Assembly (NCBI RefSeq): GCF_003725955.1
Contig: NZ_QIBZ01000001.1
Coordinates: forward strand, 174,939-238,938
DNA length: 64,000 nt
Direction of reading: 5' to 3'
From: Slackia isoflavoniconvertens
GTDB lineage: Bacteria > Actinomycetota > Coriobacteriia > Coriobacteriales > Eggerthellaceae
Positions 1-9,579 of the stretch are shown here, in pieces. The notes under the pieces are model-generated. The model did no database searches, was not told the DNA's origin, and saw only the letters and a program-made list of their open reading frames with translations. The translations under genes and the position numbers were made by a program. Positions within the stretch are counted from its first letter, which is position 1; each line of letters begins with the position of its first letter.

Positions 1-2
1 AG

Positions 3-512
3 GAGCTCATAAGCGCGTATGCGGAAATTCGCGACGAGCTCGAACGCGAAGGCCTTGCTGGGAAAGTTCCGTTTGTAATCGACGACGACGTAGAGGCGGC
101 TCTTGCCGTAGGTGCCGATGGCGTGCATGTTGGCCAGTCGGATGAGTCGTGCGCGAGCGCGAGGGCACGTTTGGGCGAGGGCGCCATTGTGGGCGTGTCG
201 GCGCAAACGGTGGAGCAAGCTCTTGCCGCGCAGGCTGCAGGCGCCGACTATTTGGGCGTGGGGGCGTTGTTCAAGACAGCAACCAAGCCCGAGGCGGCCG
301 ATGTGTCTTTGCGCACGCTGCGGGAAATATGTGCTGCCGTGAGCATTCCCGTGGTTGGCATTGGCGGCTTGAATGCGAGCACGCTTGCGTCGCTCGCCCA
401 TACGGGCGTGCATGGCGCTGCGGTCGTGTCGGCGATTTTTGCTGCGGGCGACATCGTATCCGCGACGCGGGACTTAAGACGCATCATGGATGGCGTTGAC
501 CTGCTCGTGTAG
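3..512 (+). CDS. thiE: thiamine-phosphate synthase, 5'-truncated by window edge
   Basis: Joins HMP-PP and the thiazole phosphate to give thiamine phosphate in the cytosol. Reading from base 3, the open frame enters mid-protein and runs 169 codons to TAG. Visible family signatures are the strand with VIDDDVEAALAVGADGVHVGQ (nucleotides about 75-135), the stretch GVSAQTVEQALAAQAAGADYLGVGALF with the phosphate-binding TKPEA segment (about 190-295), and VVGIGGLNAST near the C-terminus, which closes the TIM barrel. The N-terminal quarter lies outside the window. It is followed 156 bases later by thiD, so it belongs to a thiamine biosynthesis or salvage cluster. Family assignment is firm; the true start cannot be seen. 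Confidence 0.93.
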   Translation, partial: ELISAYAEIRDELEREGLAGKVPFVIDDDVEAALAVGADGVHVGQSDESCASARARLGEGAIVGVSAQTVEQALAAQAAGADYLGVGALFKTATKPEAADVSLRTLREICAAVSIPVVGIGGLNASTLASLAHTGVHGAAVVSAIFAAGDIVSATRDLRRIMDGVDLLV

Positions 513-558
513 TTGCTTGCGAGCGGTTCGAACAGCGGGATAATCGATTGAATGGGAC

Positions 559-590
559 GGAAGCCGGCTTGCTGGCTTCCGTTTTCTTGC
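559..590 (+). terminator. putative hairpin terminator after thiE
   Basis: GGAAGCC (559-565) pairs with GGCTTCC (574-580) and is followed by GTTTTCTT. The short stem and interrupted T-run make it a modest intrinsic terminator. If active, it partly separates thiE from thiD. Confidence 0.45.
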
Positions 591-668
591 GGGCGCCTTT
601 TCCGCCTTTATGCCCGGCGAATTGTATTATGGGTGCATGAGATTGCCGAGTTGCGTGTGAGGAGAGCT

Positions 669-1469
669 ATGGGCTTTAAGATCCCTTCGGTCGTAAGTAT
701 CGCCGGTTCCGATTCCTCGGGTGGGGCGGGCATTCAGGCCGATTTGAAAACCATCGAGGCGTTGGGGCTGTTCGCCCAAACCGCGATCACGGCGCTTACC
801 GCGCAAAATACCATGGGGGTTTCGGGCGTGCTCGATGTTCCGAGCGAATTTGTGGTGCAACAGATTGATGCGGTGTTCGAAGACATTCGCCCTGGCGCCG
901 TGAAAATCGGTATGGTGTCATCGGCGTTGAATGTGGTTGCAATTGCGGAATCGCTGCGCGCGCATGCGGCTGAGAACATCGTGGTCGACCCCGTTATGGT
1001 GTCGACGAGTGGAAGCCGCCTTATAAGCGATGGCGCCTCTGAGGCGCTTACAGGGCGCTTGTTTCCGCTTGCGAGCGTGATAACGCCCAACATACCCGAA
1101 GCGGAAGTGCTCTGGGGGAGGAGCATAGCGACGAAGCGTGATATGGAGGCTGCGGCGGGCGAGTTGTCGGAGCGTTTCGGCGTTGCGGTTCTTGTGAAAG
1201 GCGGACACGGCATAAGCGATGCCGATGATGTGCTAGCTGAGCGCGGGTTTACGTGCTGGCTACCAGGTGAGCGCATCGAAAACGACAATACGCATGGCAC
1301 GGGATGCACTCTTTCGAGCGCGATTGCGTGTGGGCTCGCGAAGGGTTTCACCGTGTTTGAGGCGTGCGAATATGCGAAGCGCTATATTTCGGGAGCGCTT
1401 GCTGCTCAGCTGGATTTGGGCAAAGGCTCGGGTCCGCTCGATCATATGTGGGAATATAGAGGTCGGTAA
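669..1469 (+). CDS. thiD: hydroxymethylpyrimidine kinase / phosphomethylpyrimidine kinase
   Basis: Phosphorylates HMP and HMP-phosphate to HMP-PP, the partner substrate for ThiE, so it works directly with the neighbouring gene. The ribokinase-fold signature SIAGSDSSGGAGIQADLKT is at residues 8-26, and the C-terminal DNTHGTGCTLSSAIA anion-hole/catalytic motif is near residue 205. The ATG at 669 is chosen because GAGGAGAG lies just upstream and it gives a 266-residue protein, the usual ThiD length. The same frame stays open upstream to 552 but without a ribosome site or homology. No fused ThiE or TenA domain is present. Confidence 0.95.
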   Translation: MGFKIPSVVSIAGSDSSGGAGIQADLKTIEALGLFAQTAITALTAQNTMGVSGVLDVPSEFVVQQIDAVFEDIRPGAVKIGMVSSALNVVAIAESLRAHAAENIVVDPVMVSTSGSRLISDGASEALTGRLFPLASVITPNIPEAEVLWGRSIATKRDMEAAAGELSERFGVAVLVKGGHGISDADDVLAERGFTCWLPGERIENDNTHGTGCTLSSAIACGLAKGFTVFEACEYAKRYISGALAAQLDLGKGSGPLDHMWEYRGR

Positions 1470-1784
1470 TCGAGAAAACCGCTTACCGACCCAATGTGCC
1501 GTTCGCCAGTATGTGGATAACTTTTTTATGGTGTGGAAAAGCGATTTTTCATCAGTCTAACTAATAAATGAACGAAGACCGTTCTTTTGTTGCGATTCAA
1601 AGCAGGAGCCAAGACGGGAAAATGCGAGGAAAACGTCAATGAAATCGCGTGAAAAGGCTGTGGAAGAGAAAGGGACCAACGCAATCAAAATGTGGAAAAG
1701 TTTTTGTGGAAAACAAGCCGAGAGGGGAGTCAATAAACAAAATCGGTGGCACGAAATGCGGCGCCAGGGCATCGCGCAGCGGCA
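1470..1784. other. non-coding region with a cluster of DnaA-box-like 9-mers
   Basis: No credible gene. Five 9-mers in the same orientation read, on the minus strand, as TTATCCACA (1512-1520), TTTTCCACA (1532-1540), TCTTCCACA (1659-1667), TTTTCCACA (1691-1699) and TTTTCCACA (1705-1713). Four match the TTWTNCACA DnaA-box consensus and one is off by one base. An AT-rich stretch (1541-1580, including CTAACTAATAAATG) lies between the first two and the last three. This could be an origin element, a DnaA-titration locus or a DnaA-regulated site. dnaA, dnaN and rpmH are not in view, so it is not called oriC. Confidence 0.5.
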
Positions 1785-1815
1785 ACAAAAAAGCCCGTTC
1801 GTCAGAATGGGCTTT
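1785..1815 (-). terminator. intrinsic terminator, minus strand (distal)
   Basis: On the minus strand an 11-bp stem (AAAGCCCATTC / GAACGGGCTTT, one wobble) closes a four-base loop and runs into TTTTTTG. It lies just beyond a copy of the tRNA-Glu 3' end (1824-1843). It looks like the former terminator of a tRNA gene or a back-up to the one at 1972-2006. Confidence 0.7.
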
Positions 1816-1823
1816 AGAAACCA

Positions 1824-1843
1824 TGGTAGCCTGGAGGGGATTC
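1824..1843 (-). repeat. 20-bp copy of the tRNA-Glu 3' end
   Basis: TGGTAGCCTGGAGGGGATTC here is identical to 2015-2034, the CCA end, acceptor strand and start of the T-arm of tRNA-Glu. Beyond base 1843 the match stops. A duplicated tRNA 3' end is the usual footprint of integrase-mediated insertion or of a partly deleted tandem tRNA gene. No integrase is visible in this window. Confidence 0.6.
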
Positions 1844-1893
1844 CTGGCCGCGCTGCGCGCGCCCCGAACCCTCAGGCTAAAGCCTTCGGGCGA

Positions 1894-1916
1894 ATTCCTA
1901 AAAACTGCCCACTGGG
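1894..1916. terminator. perfect hairpin with A/T flanks (bidirectional terminator-like)
   Basis: AAAACTGCCC and GGGCAGTTTT form a perfect 10-bp inverted repeat around a three-base loop (ACT), located between two GAATTC sites. The T-run on one side and A-run on the other would allow termination in either direction. It lies in the debris between the tRNA-Glu gene and its partial copy. Confidence 0.4.
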
Positions 1917-1971
1917 CAGTTTTCTTGACGGAATTCCACCTCATCGGTTCGAATCCCCGCAACCTGACCAG

Positions 1972-2006
1972 AAATACAAAACAGGCCAGGCAATCGCCTG
2001 ACCTGT
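1972..2006 (-). terminator. intrinsic terminator of the tRNA-Gln/tRNA-Glu transcript
   Basis: On the minus strand ACAGGTCAGGC-GATT-GCCTGGCCTGT forms a near-perfect 11-bp stem (one mismatch) followed by TTTGTATTT. It begins nine bases after the CCA end of tRNA-Glu, as expected for a tRNA operon terminator. Confidence 0.8.
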
Positions 2007-2014
2007 AACAATCG

Positions 2015-2091
2015 TGGTAGCCTGGAGGGGATTCGAACCCCCGATCTCCGCCTTGAGAGGGCGGCGTCCTAAACCGCTAGACGACCAGGCC
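2015..2091 (-). tRNA. tRNA-Glu (CUC anticodon)
   Basis: The minus strand folds as a full cloverleaf. The 7-bp acceptor is GGCCTGG/CCAGGCT with a G-U closing pair. The anticodon stem CGCC/GGCG holds the loop CTCTCAA (anticodon CTC). The T-arm carries GGTTCGAATCC, the discriminator base is A, and CCA is encoded. It is co-transcribed with tRNA-Gln five bases upstream and followed by a strong terminator. Confidence 0.95.
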
Positions 2092-2096
2092 AAAAA

Positions 2097-2170
2097 TGGC
2101 TGGGGTGGAAGGAGTCGAACCCTCACATACGGCACCAGAAACCGCTGTCCTGCCATTAGACGACACCCCA
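2097..2170 (-). tRNA. tRNA-Gln (CUG anticodon)
   Basis: The minus strand gives the acceptor TGGGGTG/CACCCCA, a D-arm, the anticodon loop TTCTGGT (anticodon CTG), the T-arm GGTTCGACTCC and an encoded GCCA end. The TGGGGT 5' end is typical of bacterial tRNA-Gln. It is transcribed first in a two-tRNA unit from a promoter overlapping the end of cca. Confidence 0.94.
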
Positions 2171-2202
2171 GTGATTTGTGCGCTCTTGCGGCGCGAGTTG
2201 GT

Positions 2203-2231
2203 ATATTACGGACTTCCTAGCGTTTCGTCAA
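2203..2231 (-). promoter_or_regulatory. sigma-70-type promoter of the tRNA-Gln/Glu unit
   Basis: On the minus strand TTGACG (2231-2226) and TAATAT (2208-2203) are separated by 17 bases. The -35 lies inside the last codons of cca, so the tRNAs can be transcribed independently of that gene. The predicted start is about 25-30 bases before tRNA-Gln. Confidence 0.72.
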
Positions 2232-3596
2232 GAACTTTCGCAACTTTTTTTGAAAAATTTGTTCTTCGGCGTTTTCAATCGCGAAGTTCAGGTGAGAACG
2301 CAGCGCCTCGGGGGTGTTTTCGACCTCGCCTTCGACGACTGCGGCAAGCAGAGCATCGAGGGTTCTGCCGATTTCCGAACCATGAAGATTTCCCAAGTCT
2401 GCAACCTCTCTGCCCGACAGTGCGAGCTGTTTCGCGCCGAGCGGCTTTCCGCTGCATTCGAGCGCATCGAGCATGGCGAGTTCTTCATCGACCTCTTTTT
2501 CGCGCGCGTCTCCCTTTGGGCCGTGTCCACTCGCGTCGGCTCGCTGGAGCAGGAGTGCCCGTCGCGCGCGGGGTACATCGCCGCCTAGGCAGGCGACGAA
2601 AAGACGCAGGGCCTCCTCGCTTGGCGGGAAGCTCGTCGTATGCCACGCGATCGCGTCAGCGGCTTGCTGCGTCTGCTGCCGTCCGATTCGAAGCCGTTGC
2701 ATGATGCGCGTGGCGGTGGTGCTGCTGCGCTGCGCGTGGTCGTGGTTCGATTCGGGCTTGGCGATGTCATGAAGGAGCGCCGCCCAACGGAGCGCCTCGT
2801 TTTCCGGCGCGGCGGAGACGCTATGGGCGAGATGTCCGAGTAAGTCGTAAGCGTGTCGTTTCGATTTCAGCTTAAAGCCTCGTGCTACCTTGAGCTCGTT
2901 TATAGCTTGCACGACGATGGGAAATTCGTTTTCAATGACACGTCCCGCATAGGGCCCGCATAAAAGCTTGGTCAATTCGCTTCCCGTGCGTTCGCGCGCA
3001 ACGCTGTCAAGCAGGTGCGCGCACGAGAATGCGGCATCGCGCGTGGCGGGCTCGATCTCGAAGCCGGTTTGCGCTTCGAAGCGCGCCGCGCGGAGTATGC
3101 GCAAGGGGTCTTCCTCGAAACGCTTGCGCGCATCGCCCACGGCTCGAATCGTTCGGGCCTCGATGTCGCTCGCGCCGTCGAACGGGTCGAAGATGCCGCG
3201 TGTAGGGTGAAAGGCGATGGCGTTCATGGTGAAGTCGCGTCGTGCGAGGTCGAGTTCGATGCTGTCGACGAATTCCACGTAGTCGGGGTGTCGCGAGTCG
3301 GAATAGGGCCCTTCGATGCGATAAGTGGTGATCTCGATGGGTTCCCCGCTTACGATGGCGGTAACGGTGCCGTGCTTCACTCCCGTTTCGTGCACGGCGT
3401 ATCCGGCGCCGCACATGATACGTTTGGTGTGCTCCCAGGGCGCGTTTGTCGCAATGTCGGCGTCATGGGGCATGCGCCCCATGAGCGTGTCGCGTACCCA
3501 GCCGCCTACAATCCACGCTTGGTAACCGCTTTTTTCAAGGGCGCGAATTGCCAATGCCGCAGGGGAGTGGGCTATTATGTCGATTCGAGTATCCAT
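2217..3596 (-). CDS. cca: CCA tRNA nucleotidyltransferase
   Basis: Adds or repairs the 3' CCA of tRNAs. The class II nucleotidyltransferase head is clear: IVGGWVRD near residue 30, then HDADIATNA with the metal-binding DxD, and RRDFTMNAIA and EEDPLRILRAARFEAQTGF in the RNA-binding neck. An HD-domain segment LLHDIAKP follows in the C-terminal half. The ATG at 3596 gives 459 residues, the family norm; the frame stays open a further 86 codons without homology. No Shine-Dalgarno precedes this ATG, but a -10-like TATGCT lies 6-12 bases upstream, so the mRNA may be leaderless. The two tRNAs just downstream already encode CCA, so here the enzyme would act mainly in repair. Confidence 0.93.
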   Translation of the reverse strand: MDTRIDIIAHSPAALAIRALEKSGYQAWIVGGWVRDTLMGRMPHDADIATNAPWEHTKRIMCGAGYAVHETGVKHGTVTAIVSGEPIEITTYRIEGPYSDSRHPDYVEFVDSIELDLARRDFTMNAIAFHPTRGIFDPFDGASDIEARTIRAVGDARKRFEEDPLRILRAARFEAQTGFEIEPATRDAAFSCAHLLDSVARERTGSELTKLLCGPYAGRVIENEFPIVVQAINELKVARGFKLKSKRHAYDLLGHLAHSVSAAPENEALRWAALLHDIAKPESNHDHAQRSSTTATRIMQRLRIGRQQTQQAADAIAWHTTSFPPSEEALRLFVACLGGDVPRARRALLLQRADASGHGPKGDAREKEVDEELAMLDALECSGKPLGAKQLALSGREVADLGNLHGSEIGRTLDALLAAVVEGEVENTPEALRSHLNFAIENAEEQIFQKKLRKFLTKR

Positions 3597-3871
3597 GGGG
3601 AAAGCATAGTGGAAAAGTGCTGGTTGAAGTCCGTGTTTTGCGATGTAGCACGTATTTTTTGCAAAGCTCGAAAACACTGATTGATACTTTCTTCGATTTT
3701 CTTCTTTAAATGGCTTCCCTGGCATTTTCGCTGATATTTCGCTGGAGCTTTTTCTTCTATAGAATCGCTGTCCGTTCCTCGAATCGCGCGACGATTGCCG
3801 CGCAAAACAACTCAGGCGTTGCGGATGATTAATGGGGCATTCGCGACTTGACACGAGGAGGAGATGGACTC

Positions 3872-6376
3872 ATGGGGTACCTTGAAAATGCCGCTTGCAA
3901 TGGGAGGCGTCCGAAGAAGATCGGGCCGCAAAGGATTTATTCAAGGCCTCGTCTCGTTAAGCGATTGGTGGCAGAGCGCGATGTCGCGAGATTCGTGGTC
4001 GCCCCTTCGGGTTTCGGCAAAACGAGTCTAGGACTCGAATATGCGGCATCGATGTTCTCGTTTCGCGGCGTTCATTGGCTCGATTGCTCGAGCCCATGCT
4101 TTCTGCGCGATTTGGATGCGGGGATAATTGCCAAAACGCTTATTGCGCGACCGGCGCAGTTGGACCTTGTGGTGTTCGACGACGTCCCCTTTTTGGCGGA
4201 TGCACGTTCGGAGTGTTTCTCGCATGAAATTGATGCGCTTCTTGAGGCAGGTTGCGAAGTGCTCGTTACCACGACGCCTGCGTTCGGCGCTATCGCTGAT
4301 GCCCAGCGCGATTGCGTTATCGTCGGAGCTCGCGACTTGCTTGTCGACGATTGCGAGCTTTCCTCGAGCCATGTGGCGTCGGTTGAGGGCTTGCGTGAAT
4401 GCGATCGTGTTCCTGCCTTTTTATGGGGCGGGCAAGATGGCATGCGCGAGTTTTTGCGCGGTATGCGCCTTGGAGAGATGCCTTCGGAAATGCGCGCTCC
4501 CGTATTCGTGATGGAAGCCTTGCAAGTGGGCTCCTTCGATGACCTGTCGGCCGTTTCCGGAGGCGTGCGAGCCGATGTGCGCCGCTTCATCAGTGAACAT
4601 TACCCTTATGTGGGCGTTGATTTAGCCGATGAGACTTTCGAGGCGCACGGGTTTGATGTAGCGCAGATGATGGAGGGTTTGGGGGAGTCGATTGATTCGC
4701 TTGGCCGAGTCGCAACCCCCTCTGCGCGCGATGCTCTTTCTGCGAAGGTCGCCTGCATGCTCGCTGCTCGTGGAATGGGGCCGCGCGCATGCGAAATCAT
4801 GCAGATAGCCTGCGCCCGCAAGCGTCGAATTTCGTGGATTTTGCAGCAGCAGTGGCATCTGTTCGATTCGGGATGCGTGCGTCCTTTGCAGGAGCTCTTC
4901 GAAAGCTTGGGATCCCGAAGCACGGGTCTTGACGCCTCGATGGTAGCTGCTGCTTCGGGAAGATTGTTTGTGCTTGGCGAGAAGGAGCGCGCCTCGTCTG
5001 TCGCGTGCTGCGCATTGGGTATGCGGGGAATATCGTCAACCGATGCGCTCATGTGCGCGCTCGTCGCGCTTGATGCGGGCGGCGAATCGGCGCGAAGTGC
5101 GGCGCTCGAGACGCTCGGGAATATCGCGGCAGGCAAGGTCGAGGTTCTTGCGAACGACGCATTGGCGGGTCGTATCGCCGTCTCGGCGATCGCGCTTCAT
5201 AAGGGAGACGTTGCGGCGGCGTGCCGGGCGTTGCGCAATGCAGGCGTCGATACCCATGTGCTGCGCACGGCGACGGTGTATTGCGCGACGCTGCTGAGGC
5301 GCGTCTCTCGCCGTGCGAACGGGGAGGACCTCGCCATGGTGCTTTCAGCCTCTCGCGCGCTTGTGGATCGCATGGTCGATTCGACCGAAGAGGCAACGGT
5401 GTGCGAAGCGATTTTGGTTGCAGCCGTTGTGGAATCCGGCGGGGATGTGCCTCTTTCGTCCGCCCGCCAGCATGCATGCGATGTGCTGGCGGCTGGACTC
5501 GCCGAGCAGCGACGCGGTCGAACGCGGCCGAGCCTTGCGCCGGCACAGATGCCTTTGAGCGATTGCGCCATGCAGAGCCCTCGCCCTGCCGTTATTCCCG
5601 AGATGCGCGTGAATATATTCGGAGGAATGGAAGTGACCATTGGCGGGGTTGCGGTCGACCCCCATTTGTTCGCGAAACAGCGTACGAAAACACTGTTGGC
5701 CGTGCTCGTGTTGTTTCGCGGGAAGGAAATCGCGCGGCCTGAATTGCTTCGCATTATGTGGCCCGATGCGACGCCCGAGCGCGCTACGAACAACTTCTAT
5801 TCGCTATGGTGCCGACTTCGTCGGGCTCTTGGTGCCGAGCATGACGAAGATTGCCCCTACCTTGTGCGCCATCGCGCAAGCGTCATGGTAGATACGCGTT
5901 ATGTGAAAAGCGACGTGGACGAATTCGATGCGCTTTGCCGCACGCTTCTGTTCGACGAGCCCAACGCCCGCGCATGGCTTGCCGTATTCGAGAAGATGGA
6001 GGAGTCGTTCTCGTGCGATTTGCTTCCGTCTGAAACGGAGAACGCTTTCATTGCCGCCATGCGCTTGAAGTATCGTGCGCGACGAATCGACGCGTACGTC
6101 AGTGCGGCGTTGCGGCTGGTAGATGCGGGCGAAGCGGATACGGCGTTGTGGTTTGCCGAGGTCGCGGCGGATGCGTGTCCCGGCCGCGAAGATGCCGCGT
6201 TTGCCCTTATGCGCGCGCAGGCGGCGAGTGGTCAGCGCGTCCAGGCTATGGAAACCTATCGGCTGTGCGCGAAGCATCTTGCCGAGGAGCTGGGCATCGA
6301 CCCGGGCGATCGCATGCGGGAAATGTACTGCGAACTGCTCAATGGGAAAGAGCCGATGCAAAAGTCGGCCGAATGA
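3872..6376 (+). CDS. transcriptional regulator with N-terminal ATPase and C-terminal BTAD (SARP/MalT-like)
   Basis: An 834-residue regulator. The N-terminal NTPase has Walker A APSGFGKTS near residues 43-51 and a Walker B-like LVVFDDVP near residue 94. A long helical, TPR-like middle follows. From residue 578 (MRVNIFGGMEV) there is a winged-helix DNA-binding segment, and from about 690 a bacterial transcriptional activation domain ending EELGIDPGDRMREMY. The STAND-type plus BTAD plan suggests a ligand-gated activator, but the signal and targets are unknown. The ATG at 3872 is chosen for the GAGGAGGAG ribosome site; an in-frame TTG at 3848 is an alternative. It is divergent from cca, and secA starts 162 bases downstream. 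It ends in TGA, one of few genes here to do so. Confidence 0.82.
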   Translation: MGYLENAACNGRRPKKIGPQRIYSRPRLVKRLVAERDVARFVVAPSGFGKTSLGLEYAASMFSFRGVHWLDCSSPCFLRDLDAGIIAKTLIARPAQLDLVVFDDVPFLADARSECFSHEIDALLEAGCEVLVTTTPAFGAIADAQRDCVIVGARDLLVDDCELSSSHVASVEGLRECDRVPAFLWGGQDGMREFLRGMRLGEMPSEMRAPVFVMEALQVGSFDDLSAVSGGVRADVRRFISEHYPYVGVDLADETFEAHGFDVAQMMEGLGESIDSLGRVATPSARDALSAKVACMLAARGMGPRACEIMQIACARKRRISWILQQQWHLFDSGCVRPLQELFESLGSRSTGLDASMVAAASGRLFVLGEKERASSVACCALGMRGISSTDALMCALVALDAGGESARSAALETLGNIAAGKVEVLANDALAGRIAVSAIALHKGDVAAACRALRNAGVDTHVLRTATVYCATLLRRVSRRANGEDLAMVLSASRALVDRMVDSTEEATVCEAILVAAVVESGGDVPLSSARQHACDVLAAGLAEQRRGRTRPSLAPAQMPLSDCAMQSPRPAVIPEMRVNIFGGMEVTIGGVAVDPHLFAKQRTKTLLAVLVLFRGKEIARPELLRIMWPDATPERATNNFYSLWCRLRRALGAEHDEDCPYLVRHRASVMVDTRYVKSDVDEFDALCRTLLFDEPNARAWLAVFEKMEESFSCDLLPSETENAFIAAMRLKYRARRIDAYVSAALRLVDAGEADTALWFAEVAADACPGREDAAFALMRAQAASGQRVQAMETYRLCAKHLAEELGIDPGDRMREMYCELLNGKEPMQKSAE

Positions 6377-6437
6377 AACCATCGGGTGACGGTTCTTTGT
6401 TTGCTTGATGCCCGTTTGCCTCTGTTCCTGTTCGCTG

Positions 6438-6446
6438 TGGTAAAGT
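6438..6446 (+). promoter_or_regulatory. extended -10 element upstream of secA
   Basis: TGGTAAAGT is a TGN-type extended -10 about 90 bases before the secA start. The best -35 candidate (TTGCCT, 6416-6421) has a 19-base spacer. The same TGGTA-A-T pattern recurs before ftsE, rpsA and the B12-regulated operon. Confidence 0.4.
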
Positions 6447-6538
6447 TGCCGAACGTGTATAGCTACGCGTGTATTCGCGCATATCATTCGAAAATCGATG
6501 CCGCCCACTATGCGTTCGTGGGCGAGATGAGGAAGACC

Positions 6539-9331
<2,793 letters not shown>

Positions 9332-9477
9332 TGCAATATCGCGCCGTCTAGAGGGGCGGCGCGGTGATGGATGTCGTACACCGCTTGACGGCCAATCTCG
9401 CAGTGAGGCGCTGATTGCATTCGAATTGCATTTCGCTTTCTGCTGGATTCGGCGTTGGAACGATATCTGCTTTTGCT

Positions 9478-9508
9478 CGGCCCGATGTATTGTCGGGCCG
9501 TTGCTTGT
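9478..9508 (+). terminator. hairpin between secA and prfB
   Basis: CGGCCCGA (9478-9485) and TCGGGCCG (9493-9500) form a perfect 8-bp stem followed by TTGCTTGTAT. The poor T-run makes it a weak intrinsic terminator or an RNA 3'-end stabiliser for secA. Confidence 0.45.
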
Positions 9509-9579
9509 ATCAGGGCTTGCGTGCTCGCTTATGCGCGCGCTGCCGAAATGCTGTTTTTGAATTCTGAATGGTTTGAGCT

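Noticed and set aside
1870..1970. Possible complete tRNA or selenocysteine tRNA on the + strand ending near CCA 1970
   Set aside because: Only a T-loop-like GGTTCGAATCC and CCA are seen; T-stem pairing fails and no matching 5' acceptor strand or anticodon arm could be found.
1639..2008. Overlapping 119-120-codon frames in the gap after thiD
   Set aside because: They run through DnaA boxes, terminators and the tRNA 3'-end copy; no homology or ribosome site.
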